Positions 1-8,424 of a stretch of DNA of 64,000 nucleotides are shown piece by piece; position 1 is the first letter of the stretch, and every line of letters begins with the position of its first letter. Position numbers and translations under genes: made by a program. Source of the stretch: Thermalbibacter longus (GTDB taxonomy: Bacteria; Chloroflexota; Chloroflexia; Thermomicrobiales; Thermomicrobiaceae); the NCBI RefSeq assembly GCF_023806485.1, contig NZ_JAMSLR010000001.1:186001-250000 (forward strand), written 5' to 3'. The notes beneath the pieces are model-generated. The model was not told where the DNA came from. It saw only the letters and a list, made by a program, of their open reading frames with translations, and searched no databases.

Positions 1-2
1 GC

Positions 3-119
3 GAGGCACTGCTTCAGGCGCTGGCGCTGGTTGAGCAGCTCAAGCGCCGCTACCCCGAGTTCTACCCGGCACCGAGCCCGTATTTCCCCGACACCCGTAC
101 CAATACCTTTGGGTCTTGA
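3..119 (+). CDS. C-terminal end of an unidentified protein (5' partial)
   Basis: An open frame enters from the left edge and stops at TGA 117-119. It gives about 38 residues: a helical stretch (ALLQALALVEQLKRRYPEF) and then a proline-rich tail ending in TNTFGS. The other two forward frames do not look coding. I do not recognise the family from this tail. The next gene (panC) is on the opposite strand, so the two are convergent. Confidence 0.5.
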   Translation, partial: EALLQALALVEQLKRRYPEFYPAPSPYFPDTRTNTFGS

Positions 120-215
120 GTGCCGGTGAAGTCCGGCAACTGTGCGGACTGGACTCTCCCGGCGCGCCCTGTTTCGCGCGCCTGTCGACTCCCGGCCGAG
201 CTGCTCGTCCTGACC

Positions 216-1055
216 TCACTCGACGCCGAGTAACTCCGAGTCGATCAGGCGGGTGGTTCCCAGCCAGGCGGCGAGGGAGAGGATCGCCGGGCGGTCGACG
301 ACTACGAGCTCCTCCATCGTAGCGGCATCGGCAACGCTCACGTAGTCCACCCTGAGCAGGGGCTCATCGGCCAGTCGAGCGCGCACAGCCTGGCGTAACC
401 TCTCGGCATCCCGCTCGCCTTCCTGCCAGAGCGCCCTCGCGCGGGCAAGCGCGGCGTAGAGCGCCGGGGCGACCCGTCGCTCCTCGGGGCTGAGGTAGAC
501 GTTGCGGCTGCTGCACGCCAGGCCGTCTGGCTCGCGGACAGTAGGCACCGCCACGATCTCGACCGGGATCGCGAGGTCTGCCACCAGCTTGCGGATCACG
601 ACCACCTGCTGGGCATCTTTCCAGCCGAAGTAGGCGCGGTGTGGCTGCACGATCATGAAGAGCTTGGTCACCACGGTCGCGACGCCGCGGAAGTGGCCCG
701 GCCGGCTCGCCCCTTCCAGCCGCTCGCCGATCGGCCCGACATCCACCTGGGTCGTGAAGCCGGGCGGGTAGATCTCTGCTATCTCGGGAGCGAAGACGAG
801 ATTTACTCGCTCGCCCTGCAGCAGCCGGAGGTCACGCTGAAGATCGCGCGGATACCGGGCGAAGTCCTCGTGTGGCCCGAACTGCAGGGGATTGACGAAA
901 ATGCTGACGACGACCGCGTCGTTCTCGCGCCGCGCCCGCCGTACCAACTCGAGGTGGCCAACATGGAGATACCCCATCGTGGGCACGAAGCCGACCGAGC
1001 CCTCGACGTGCCCGCGCCATGCTCGAACCTGCTCGATCCGCTCGGCGACGAGCAT
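216..1055 (-). CDS. panC: Pantothenate synthetase
   Basis: Joins pantoate and beta-alanine using ATP to make pantothenate (vitamin B5, precursor of CoA) in the cytoplasm. The 279-residue protein is of usual length. It shows the nucleotidyltransferase HxGH motif (HVGH, residues 31-34, within PTMGYLHVGH) and the later SSRNVYLS segment. I start it at ATG 1055, not at the upstream in-frame start near 1115, because the family begins just before this point and because ATG 1055 overlaps the panB stop as ATGA, which indicates translational coupling. It is the last gene of the operon DUF2520-panB-panC. Confidence 0.96.
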   Translation of the reverse strand: MLVAERIEQVRAWRGHVEGSVGFVPTMGYLHVGHLELVRRARRENDAVVVSIFVNPLQFGPHEDFARYPRDLQRDLRLLQGERVNLVFAPEIAEIYPPGFTTQVDVGPIGERLEGASRPGHFRGVATVVTKLFMIVQPHRAYFGWKDAQQVVVIRKLVADLAIPVEIVAVPTVREPDGLACSSRNVYLSPEERRVAPALYAALARARALWQEGERDAERLRQAVRARLADEPLLRVDYVSVADAATMEELVVVDRPAILSLAAWLGTTRLIDSELLGVE

Positions 1056-1933
1056 CAGCCTGCCCCGGAAGAGCGCGCTCGCTCCGCGAACTGCCGCGCA
1101 AGGTCGTCGAGCCAAGCCGTATCGAAGCCCTTCGGAAGCTGGAAGCTCTCGGCCGTGCCCGGGAACTCGCCGTTCTGCACCGCCTCCGCGTAGCGGGCGA
1201 GCGCGTCGCGGATGAGCTCTCCGGCTTCTAGGAAGGGCCGGGCATGCCGTGGCAGTGGTCCGGGTAGGAGGTGAAGGAGGTCGGCGATCACCTGCACTTG
1301 CCCGTCGCAGTGCGGCCCGGCGCCGATGCCGATCGTCGGGACATCCAGGATCTCGGTGACCGCTCTGGCGACAGGGGCGGGGATTCCTTCCAGCACGAGC
1401 GAGAAAATGCCGGCCTCTCGGAGCAGGAGGGCATCCTCGATGAGGATCTGGATCTGCTCTCTCGCCCTGGCCTGTACCCGGAAGCCTCCCATCTGGTGAA
1501 CTGACTGCGGGAGCAGCCCCAAGTGTCCCATCACCGGGATCCCGGCAGCCACGATCCTGCGCACCTGGTCGACGACGGATCGTCCGCCTTCCAGCTTGAC
1601 GGCCTGCGCGCCGCCTTCCTGGATCAGCCGGCCGGCGTTGCGCACCGCCTCCTCGCTGCTGATCTGATAGGTGAGAAACGGCATATCGGCGACGACCATC
1701 GCGCGCTGTGTCCCGCGTACGACCGCCTTCGTGTGGTGGATCATCTCCTCCAGCGTGACCGGAAGCGTCGTCTCGTACCCCAGGGCCGTCATCCCGAGCG
1801 AGTCACCCACCAAGACGATCGGAATCCCAGCCTCATCGAGCAAACGAGCCAGCGGATAATCGTAGGCTGTCACCATGGCGATCCGCTGGCCGCTGCGCTT
1901 CATCTCCGCCAAATCGCGCACCGTGATCCGCAT
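1055..1933 (-). CDS. panB: 3-methyl-2-oxobutanoate hydroxymethyltransferase
   Basis: Transfers a hydroxymethyl group from 5,10-methylenetetrahydrofolate to 2-oxoisovalerate, giving ketopantoate, the first committed step of pantothenate synthesis. The 292-residue protein has the family's MVTAYDYPLARLLDEAG start and the VGDSLGM segment (about residues 42-48) that carries a metal-binding Asp; a VKLEGG segment follows in the middle. It starts at ATG 1933 behind a GAGGGAA ribosome binding site lying at the end of the upstream DUF2520 gene (10-nt gap). It overlaps panC by the ATGA arrangement. Identity is clear. Confidence 0.97.
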   Translation of the reverse strand: MRITVRDLAEMKRSGQRIAMVTAYDYPLARLLDEAGIPIVLVGDSLGMTALGYETTLPVTLEEMIHHTKAVVRGTQRAMVVADMPFLTYQISSEEAVRNAGRLIQEGGAQAVKLEGGRSVVDQVRRIVAAGIPVMGHLGLLPQSVHQMGGFRVQARAREQIQILIEDALLLREAGIFSLVLEGIPAPVARAVTEILDVPTIGIGAGPHCDGQVQVIADLLHLLPGPLPRHARPFLEAGELIRDALARYAEAVQNGEFPGTAESFQLPKGFDTAWLDDLARQFAERARSSGAG

Positions 1934-1943
1934 CGCCGTTCCC

Positions 1944-2825
1944 TCACGACTCCTGCGCCGTCTCGACCGCCTCGAGGATTGCCTGGGCCGTCACTCGGTC
2001 GAGCCCTCGCTGTTCCGCGAGTGCGACTGTCTGCCGGGTTATCTCCCGGTACAAGCCTAGCAACTCGGGAAACCGGCCCGCCAGCGCGGAGACATGCCGC
2101 CGCACCGTCTCGACGTCGCCCCGGGCGACCGGTCCGGTCAGAGCCTGTGCCGTGCCGAGGCGTTCGATGTTCTCCACGGTGGTGCGCATCAGCGGCGCCA
2201 GCCCGCGCGTCGCCTGCTCGGCCGGCAAACCGAGTTCCTGCCAGATCCGCGCCGCGACCGCTGCGAGCGTTACCACCGCGTTGGAGGCGAAGACTGCCGC
2301 CGCGTGGTACAGCACCCGGTTCGAGCCCTCGACCGCCAGCGGGTAGCCTCCGAGCCGGTAGGCGAGCTCTTCCAGATAGCGACGCAGTGGCTCTCCGGCC
2401 TCGATCCCGAAGACGCACCCGGCGAGCCGCTCGGCGTCCGCCTCCGTCCCGGCGAACGTCTGCACCGGGTGAAAGCCACCGATCCAGGCGCCGGCTCGCC
2501 GCGCCGGCTCGAGCACGTCCAGTCCATGCGCGCCGCTGCAGTGGACAGCCGCCGTGCCGGGGCGCCACCGCAGTGCCGAGCAGGTTGCCTCGATCAGATC
2601 GTCGGGCACGGTAAGGAACACCCGGTCGCACGAGTCGACCACATCTTGGGCAGAGGCGGCAACCGAGCAGCCGGGGATGCGACGAGCCAGAGCCCCAGCG
2701 CGCTCATTCTCGCGGTCGAACACGACGAGCACCGGCTCACCGCGACGCGCGAGCGCAACCGCGAGCGCGCTTCCCAACCTCCCCGTCCCGATCAGGCCGA
2801 CGCGCCAGCGAGTCGTGTCCGGCAT
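1944..2825 (-). CDS. DUF2520/Rossmann-fold oxidoreductase, candidate ketopantoate reductase
   Basis: A 293-residue NAD(P)-binding protein. The N-terminus has the Rossmann motif GLIGTGRLGSAL (about residues 10-21); HCSGAHGLDVL and GGFHPVQTF in the middle are typical of the DUF2520 family, and the C-terminal half is a helical 6-phosphogluconate-dehydrogenase-like domain. It is the first gene of an operon with panB and panC. The missing step between their reactions is reduction of ketopantoate, classically by PanE, and no panE is visible here. I recall a non-PanE ketopantoate reductase called PanG described in Francisella; whether it belongs to this family needs checking. Family call is firm, substrate is inferred from context. 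Start ATG 2825 has AGGGAG six bases upstream. Confidence 0.85.
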   Translation of the reverse strand: MPDTTRWRVGLIGTGRLGSALAVALARRGEPVLVVFDRENERAGALARRIPGCSVAASAQDVVDSCDRVFLTVPDDLIEATCSALRWRPGTAAVHCSGAHGLDVLEPARRAGAWIGGFHPVQTFAGTEADAERLAGCVFGIEAGEPLRRYLEELAYRLGGYPLAVEGSNRVLYHAAAVFASNAVVTLAAVAARIWQELGLPAEQATRGLAPLMRTTVENIERLGTAQALTGPVARGDVETVRRHVSALAGRFPELLGLYREITRQTVALAEQRGLDRVTAQAILEAVETAQES

Positions 2826-2928
2826 CGATTACTCCCTGCCGCGAATTGATCCCGCGTCACGAGTTGCAGCCCGGTCGCAAGAGCGCCGCTTCCCGGGGCC
2901 AGCGCCGGTAAGCTGGGCGCCGGCTCGC

Positions 2929-4884
2929 TCAGCCTGCCCGGACGCTGGCGATGGCGTCCACGGCGGCGGGGTTCTCCAGTGCCGAGAGGTCACCGGGATC
3001 CTGTCCCAGGTAGGCGGCTCGGACTACCCGGCGCATGATCTTCGCATTGCGCGTGCGCGGCAGATCGGAGACGAACACCACGCGCTCGGGCTGCAGCGGC
3101 CGGCCGAGCTGGCGTGCCACCGTCGCCTGGACTTCGCGCGCCAGATCCTCGCCTGGCTCCCAGCCCGGGCGCAACACCGCGAACACGACGATCGCCTCGC
3201 CCTTCACGGCATCAGGAACGCCGATCGCGGCCGCCTCCTGGACCGCCGGGTGTGCCACCGCCGCTGACTCGATCTCCGCTGGGCCGACCCGCTTGCCGGC
3301 TGCCTTGATGGTATCGTCGGACCGTCCGAGGATGTACCAGAACCCGTCCTCATCGATCAGTGCCCAGTCGCCGTGCACCCACACGTTCGGCCAGCGGGAC
3401 CAGTAGGTCGCCAGGTAACGCTCCGGGTCGCGCCAGAATCCGCGCGTCATGCCGACCCAGGGGAACTTAATGACCAGCTCGCCGACCTGGCCCCGCACCG
3501 GCCGGCCGTCCTCGTCGACGACATCAGCGGCCATCCCGGGGACCGGACCGGTGAATGCGCAGGGTTTGATCGGCTCGATCGTCGTACAGCCGACGATTCC
3601 GCCACTGATCTCAGTGCCGCCCGAATAGTTGATGATCGGGCAGCGCCCCTCACCGGCAACTGAGAAAAGCCAGTGCCAGGGAGCGGGGTTCCAGGGCTCT
3701 CCGGTGGATCCGAAGGCGCGCAGGCTGGACCGATCGCGTGCCGTTACCCAGTGGTCGCCCTGGCTCATCAGTGCGCGTACGGCCGTGGGCGAGACGCCGA
3801 GCACGGTGATGCGGTGACGCTCCACGAGCCGCCAGAGGCGATCGGGCTGCGGCCAGTCCGGCGTGCCCTCGTAGAGGACGAGGGTGGCGCCGAGGATGAG
3901 CGTGCCCTCGATGGCCCAGGGGCCCATCATCCAGCCCAGGTCGGTCAGCCAGAGGAGCCGGTCATCCTCCTGCAAGTCGAAGCAGACGGCCAGATCGTGG
4001 GCGGCCTTGATCGGGAAGCCGGCGTGGACGTGGACAGCTCCCTTGGGCCGCCCGGTGGTGCCCGAGGTGTAGATGATCATGAACGGGTCGTCGGCACCCG
4101 TCGGCTCGGCCGGGGACTCGATGGGCTGGCTGGCGACCAGCTCGTCCCACCAGTGATCGCGGCCGCTCTTCCACGCCACCTCGCTGCCGATCCGTCGCAC
4201 GACAACGACGCGCTCGACACTGGGGGCAGCGGCGAGCGCCGCGTCGGCAGTCGCCTTCATGGCCACGACCCGGCCGCGGCGGGGGAAGCCATCGGCAGTG
4301 ATCAACAGGCGCGCGTCGCAGTCGCGCAGCCGGGTCGCGACCGCCTCTGGGCCGTAGCCGGAGAAGATCGGGACAAAAACGGCGCCGATCTGACTGCAAG
4401 CCAGGGTGGCGATCGCCGTCTCCGGGAGCATCGGTAGGAAGATGCCGACACGATCGCCGCAGCCGATCCCCAGGCGTCGCAGCGCGTTCGCGAACCGGTT
4501 GGTCTCCGCGGCCAGTTCGCCGTAGGTGAGCGTCCGCGTTTCGCCGCCGTCGCCTTCCCAGACAAGCGCGGGCCGGTCGCGTTCGGGGCCGATAGCGCGC
4601 TTGCCCACCGCATCGTGGACGTAGTTGTACCCAGCGCCCACGAACCAGCGGGCCCAGGGGATCCCGTCGGACAGGTCGAGCACCGCATCGTAGGGGCGGT
4701 GCCAGGTCAGGCCGAGGTGATCGACCATCGCGGCCCAGTACCACTCGGGGTTCTCGACTGCGCGGGCATGCAGTGCCGGAAGGCTCTCGATCCCCTGAGT
4801 GGCCATGAACCGCCGGAGACGGCTGCGCTCCAGGTGCTCCGGTTCGGGCTCCCAGACGATCCGGCTCGCGTGCTCTGTGGTCAT
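2929..4884 (-). CDS. AMP-forming acyl-CoA synthetase (acetyl/propionyl/acetoacetyl-CoA synthetase-like)
   Basis: Activates a short carboxylic acid to its CoA thioester through an acyl-adenylate. The 651-residue protein has an N-terminal domain like those of acetyl-CoA synthetases, the AMP-binding motif YTSGTTGRPKG (residues 272-282), and a C-terminal domain with KRVGPAEIESAAVAHPAV and, near the end, the TRNAKIMRR segment whose Lys is expected to catalyse adenylation. The open frame extends upstream to 5028, but ATG 4884 is preceded by a good AGGAGG site and fits the family N-terminus. The exact acid cannot be told by eye. It lies upstream of, and codirectional with, the pantothenate operon, so a CoA-related link is possible. 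Confidence 0.88.
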   Translation of the reverse strand: MTTEHASRIVWEPEPEHLERSRLRRFMATQGIESLPALHARAVENPEWYWAAMVDHLGLTWHRPYDAVLDLSDGIPWARWFVGAGYNYVHDAVGKRAIGPERDRPALVWEGDGGETRTLTYGELAAETNRFANALRRLGIGCGDRVGIFLPMLPETAIATLACSQIGAVFVPIFSGYGPEAVATRLRDCDARLLITADGFPRRGRVVAMKATADAALAAAPSVERVVVVRRIGSEVAWKSGRDHWWDELVASQPIESPAEPTGADDPFMIIYTSGTTGRPKGAVHVHAGFPIKAAHDLAVCFDLQEDDRLLWLTDLGWMMGPWAIEGTLILGATLVLYEGTPDWPQPDRLWRLVERHRITVLGVSPTAVRALMSQGDHWVTARDRSSLRAFGSTGEPWNPAPWHWLFSVAGEGRCPIINYSGGTEISGGIVGCTTIEPIKPCAFTGPVPGMAADVVDEDGRPVRGQVGELVIKFPWVGMTRGFWRDPERYLATYWSRWPNVWVHGDWALIDEDGFWYILGRSDDTIKAAGKRVGPAEIESAAVAHPAVQEAAAIGVPDAVKGEAIVVFAVLRPGWEPGEDLAREVQATVARQLGRPLQPERVVFVSDLPRTRNAKIMRRVVRAAYLGQDPGDLSALENPAAVDAIASVRAG

Positions 4885-5105
4885 GGGGCGCCTCCTCGTG
4901 GCTGTCTGACCCCACCACTCGGTGGGACCCAGGTTCGCGCCTGTCGTTCGCGTCACCGGATGGTGTCCGGACGCCAGCATGCAGGTGAGCCGCACCTGAT
5001 TGCTGCACTCTTTAGGATGGTCCCGCACCTTTTCATCGTCAAGCCGATGGCTGGCCGTCGCAGGCGTCTCGTTGCCCGCTCATCGGATCTGGTAAGCTTA
5101 TCGTT

Positions 5106-5143
5106 AGCGGCGGTCGTGCACCCCGGCGGCGGCGACCGCCGCT
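5106..5143 (+). promoter_or_regulatory. Leader stem-loop upstream of the DEAD-box helicase gene
   Basis: A perfect 11-bp inverted repeat: AGCGGCGGTCG at 5106-5116 and its complement at 5133-5143, with a 16-nt loop. It ends about 40 nt before the helicase start. There is no U-tract, so a simple terminator is less likely than an mRNA leader structure, but neither can be excluded. Confidence 0.45.
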
Positions 5144-5185
5144 TTGCTTGAACGCCGGGACAGGAGAGGCACGCGCACATTCTCG

Positions 5186-6814
5186 ATGGCGACTGTGATG
5201 ACTGAGACACGCATGCAACCCAATGGAAACCCGTTCGCCGGCCTAGGCCTGAGCGATCCGCTGCTGCGGGCGATCCGCGAGGTCGGCTTCGAGGAGCCGA
5301 TGCCAGTGCAGGCAGAGGCGATCCCGATCATGCTCGCTGGGCGAGACCTGATTGCCCAGGCACATACTGGTACCGGCAAGACGGCCGCGTTTGCCTTGCC
5401 GATCCTCCAGCGGCTGGAACCAGACGGGACGGCTCCGCAAGCTCTGGTTCTGACTCCGACCCGTGAGCTGGCCGTCCAGGTTGCCCAGACGTTCCACCGG
5501 CTCGGCAAATATCTCGATACCCGGGTGCTGGCCGTCTACGGCGGGCAGCCGATCGAGCGGCAGCTCCGGGCGCTGCGTCATCCGGTCGATGTAGTGGTCG
5601 GCACTCCAGGGCGGGTGATGGATCACTTGCGCCGGGAGACACTGCGGCTGGATCAGGTCCGCGTGGTGATCCTCGATGAGGCCGATGAGATGCTCAACAT
5701 GGGCTTCATCGAGGACGTCGAGTGGATCCTGGAACGGACGCCGCGAGAGCGCCAGACGGGCCTCTTTTCCGCCACGATTCCGGATCGGGTGGCCGAGCTA
5801 GCCAGGCGATACCTGCGCGATCCGGTGCGGATCGCGATCGAGCCGGAGCGGGTGACCGCGCCGCGGACGACGCAGGTCTTCTACGAGGTCGCGCCGCGAG
5901 CCAAGGTCGAGGCGCTGGCGCGCATCCTCGACCTGGAGACGCCGGCATCGGCCATCGTCTTCTGCCGCACGAAGAGCGGCGTCGATGAGCTCGCGCACGC
6001 GCTCCAAGCCCTCGGCTATGCCGCCGAGGCCATCCACGGCGACATGAGCCAAGTCCAGCGGGATCGCGTGATGGCCCGCTTCCGCAGTGGGCAGGCCGAG
6101 CTCTTGATCGCCACCGATCTGGCTGCCCGCGGGCTCGACATCCCCATCGTCAGCCACGTGATCAACTACGACATCCCGTCTGATCCCGAGAGCTACGTGC
6201 ACCGGATCGGCCGCACCGGGCGGGCAGGGGCACCGGGAGTGGCGATCACGCTGGTCACGCCGCGCGAGCGCTGGATGCTGCGGACGATCGAACGGGCCAT
6301 CGGGCAGCGACTCCAGCAGCGGACGACCCCGACGAGACAGCAGATCGTGCAGCGACAGCGCGAGCTGCTAGGCGCCTCGCTGATCGAGATGATCGAGAGG
6401 AACGACCTGGACTGGGCGATGCGGCTGGTCGACGAGTTGGCCGCGTACCATGACCCTGCGGTGATCGCGGCGGCTGCGGTCAAGCTGCTGGCGCAGCAGC
6501 GCAACCTCGACCCCGAGCGGGCTGAATCGCTCTTCGAGGAGGAGACGGATCAGCCAGAACCGGGGATGACGCGGCTCATCCTCAACCTGGGCCGGCGGGA
6601 CGGTATCCGCCCGATGGACGTGGTCGGTGCCATCGCCAACGAAGCCCGCATCCCGGGCAAGCGCATCGGCCAGATCGAGATCGGTGAGCGGCAGACGACA
6701 GTCGAGATCCCGGAGGAGCTCACCGAGCGCGTGGCGCGGGCGCTGAGCCGGACACGGCTGCGCGGCAAGCCGGTGCGCGTGGAGACGACCCGAACGCGGC
6801 CTGCGGTGCGCTAA
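5186..6814 (+). CDS. ATP-dependent DEAD-box RNA helicase with DbpA-type RNA-binding tail
   Basis: Unwinds RNA duplexes, for example in ribosome assembly or RNA decay. The motifs are in order: Q-motif region GFEEPMPVQ (about 34-42), motif I AHTGTGKT (59-66), PTRELA, GTPGR, DEAD (164-167), SAT, and HRIGRTGRAG (motif VI). After the two RecA domains the protein (542 residues) ends in a small domain resembling the DbpA/CsdA RNA-binding domain (GMTRLILNLGRRDGIRP onward). ATG 5186 is chosen because the extra residues from the earlier TTG 5144 overlap the leader stem-loop; ATG 5198 is also possible. The gene seems monocistronic. Confidence 0.93.
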   Translation: MATVMTETRMQPNGNPFAGLGLSDPLLRAIREVGFEEPMPVQAEAIPIMLAGRDLIAQAHTGTGKTAAFALPILQRLEPDGTAPQALVLTPTRELAVQVAQTFHRLGKYLDTRVLAVYGGQPIERQLRALRHPVDVVVGTPGRVMDHLRRETLRLDQVRVVILDEADEMLNMGFIEDVEWILERTPRERQTGLFSATIPDRVAELARRYLRDPVRIAIEPERVTAPRTTQVFYEVAPRAKVEALARILDLETPASAIVFCRTKSGVDELAHALQALGYAAEAIHGDMSQVQRDRVMARFRSGQAELLIATDLAARGLDIPIVSHVINYDIPSDPESYVHRIGRTGRAGAPGVAITLVTPRERWMLRTIERAIGQRLQQRTTPTRQQIVQRQRELLGASLIEMIERNDLDWAMRLVDELAAYHDPAVIAAAAVKLLAQQRNLDPERAESLFEEETDQPEPGMTRLILNLGRRDGIRPMDVVGAIANEARIPGKRIGQIEIGERQTTVEIPEELTERVARALSRTRLRGKPVRVETTRTRPAVR

Positions 6815-6919
6815 CATCCTCACCACCCTGCTGAACGTTCAGTCGTGGCTTGCCGCAGCGACGTCGATTCGGCAGAATTAACAGAGAAGCCGTTGCCCTG
6901 CGGGCTCTTCAGGCTCGAC

Positions 6920-6938
6920 GCTCTCTCCGAGAGAGAGC
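6920..6938 (+). promoter_or_regulatory. Small hairpin in the leader region of the yebC-like gene
   Basis: GCTCTCTC at 6920-6927 pairs perfectly with GAGAGAGC at 6931-6938 around a CGA loop. It lies in the 241-nt gap between the helicase stop and the YebC start, which shows no other clear content apart from a 12-nt palindrome CTGAACGTTCAG at 6831-6842. Function unknown. Confidence 0.3.
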
Positions 6939-7055
6939 AAGCGACGCGAGGAACACACCGTGACAACCTGAAGCGAGAGCGGGGTCGCGCCGCGGCCTGG
7001 GGCCTCACCTGTGCGGCGGCGCGAGGCTGGAAGCCAGAACCAGGGGGTGCGAGCT

Positions 7056-7805
7056 ATGGCCGGGCATTCCAAGTGGGCACAGATCAAGCGGCAGAAGGCG
7101 GCGGCCGACTTTCGCAAGGGACAGGTCTTCAGCAAGCTGGCGCGGGAAATCCAGGTCGCGGTGCGCGAGGGTGGGCCGAATCCCGAGGCGAACGTCCGGC
7201 TGCGGATGGCAATCGAACGCGCGAGGCGCGAAGGGATGCCCAAGGACACGATCGAGGGGGCGATCGCCAAGGCGAGCGGCGCTACCGGTGGCGGTGAGCA
7301 GTACGAGACCGTCGTCTACGAAGGCTATGGCCCTGGCGGCATCGCCATCATGGCGATTGCTCTAACCGATAACCGCAACCGGACAGCCTCCGAAGTACGC
7401 CATGCGTTCACCAAGCATGGCGGGTCTCTGGGCGAGTCCGGCAGCGTCGCCTGGCAGTTCGACACTGTCGGGCAAATCGTCGTGCCGCTGGGTGGGCGCG
7501 ACGCTGATGAGGTCGCGCTGCTCGCGATCGATGCCGGCGCCCGTGACTTCGAGATCGACGATGGGACACTCGTTGTCACCACTGAGCCTGAGCTGCTGAG
7601 CGACGTGGTCGAAAAGCTCCAGGAGGCCGGCATCCCTGTCCAGCAAGCCGACATCCAGCGGGTGCCGCAAACGACGGTCGAGCTGGAGGGGAGCCAGGCG
7701 CAGACCGCGCTGAAGCTCCTGGAGACGCTCGAGGATCTGGACGATATCCAGGAGGTCTACACGAACGCGAGTTTCCCCGCGGAGGTGCGTGAGGCTGCCG
7801 TTTGA
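7056..7805 (+). CDS. YebC/PmpR-family transcriptional regulator (TACO1-like)
   Basis: A 249-residue member of the YebC family, DNA-binding regulators and, as shown for some members, translation factors that help ribosomes through difficult peptides. The family start MAGHSKWAQIKRQKAA is clear, followed by FSKLAREIQVAVREGG and the typical GYGPGGIAIMAIALTDN segment. I start at ATG 7056 because it begins exactly at the family start and has CAGGGGGTG seven bases upstream; the open frame extends back to 7011. A strong hairpin follows the stop codon, so it is probably the only gene of its transcript. In many bacteria yebC sits beside ruvC; that is not the case here. Confidence 0.95.
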   Translation: MAGHSKWAQIKRQKAAADFRKGQVFSKLAREIQVAVREGGPNPEANVRLRMAIERARREGMPKDTIEGAIAKASGATGGGEQYETVVYEGYGPGGIAIMAIALTDNRNRTASEVRHAFTKHGGSLGESGSVAWQFDTVGQIVVPLGGRDADEVALLAIDAGARDFEIDDGTLVVTTEPELLSDVVEKLQEAGIPVQQADIQRVPQTTVELEGSQAQTALKLLETLEDLDDIQEVYTNASFPAEVREAAV

Positions 7806-7832
7806 GCACGCGATGGTGACCCGGAGACTGAG

Positions 7833-7861
7833 GAACGAGCGGGCCACCGGCCCGCTCGTTC
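7833..7861 (+). terminator. Hairpin terminator after the yebC-like gene
   Basis: Perfect 13-bp arms (GAACGAGCGGGCC at 7833-7845, complement at 7849-7861) with an ACC loop, 28 nt after the stop codon. No U-run follows, as is common for hairpins in this GC-rich window. Confidence 0.7.
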
Positions 7862-7916
7862 GATCAGGATCGGTTCTCGACGACCGGATGCGACCGTTTC
7901 GGCAGCTCCCCTAACC

Positions 7917-8162
7917 TCAGACCCGATGAGCTCGCCCGTTACTCAGCGGCTTCAAGTGCCAGCAATGTCCCGGGTTCTCGACCTCGAGACAGTTCTCAGC
8001 GTCTTCTGCTGTCGGGATCGCGTAGCCCAGCGCGCATCGCCACACTGACCGCTGACTCCCCTTGACAGACACTGAAGCGCGACGAAGCATCGGGCACCCA
8101 AAGTGGAGCTGACCATTCGGTTCAACATCCGGCGCCACTTCCGACACCTCGGGTCGTAGCAT
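7917..8162 (-). CDS. Small cysteine-containing protein of unknown function
   Basis: An 81-residue open frame alone in a 620-nt gap between the yebC-like and threonine aldolase genes. The central part has four spaced cysteines (LHFGCPMLRR, VWRCALGYAIP, AENCLEVENPG, GHCWHLKP), a pattern that looks like a small metal-binding or disulphide-rich domain rather than random reading. AGGGA lies 13-17 bases before ATG 8162, which is far. I do not recognise the family beyond a vague memory of similar short Chloroflexota proteins. The flanking 8163-8424 is AT-richer than average and shows no gene. Confidence 0.45.
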   Translation of the reverse strand: MLRPEVSEVAPDVEPNGQLHFGCPMLRRASVSVKGSQRSVWRCALGYAIPTAEDAENCLEVENPGHCWHLKPLSNGRAHRV

Positions 8163-8424
8163 GGCGCCTGTCGCTTCCCTGGCTTAGGATCTCATCCCAG
8201 CCGCCAAACCGAATATCCTCCGTGCGACCGGATCAACACAACAGGCCTGAAAATCAACATAATACAGCGGCCCATTGTACTGATACGGTCCCACTCATAT
8301 GCAAGTATACCGGATCGGCTGCTGGCGGGGTAACTGCATGGCAGTACCCGGTCACCCGCGCTCAGCTATCGGGTGATCGCGATGATCCCCGGGTCCGTTC
8401 TCCGCGCGCAGAATTCCCACAGGG

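Noticed and set aside
6831-6842. Palindrome CTGAACGTTCAG as a LexA/SOS box
   Set aside because: The GAAC and GTTC halves touch without the four-base spacer of the known SOS box, and the neighbouring genes are not SOS genes.
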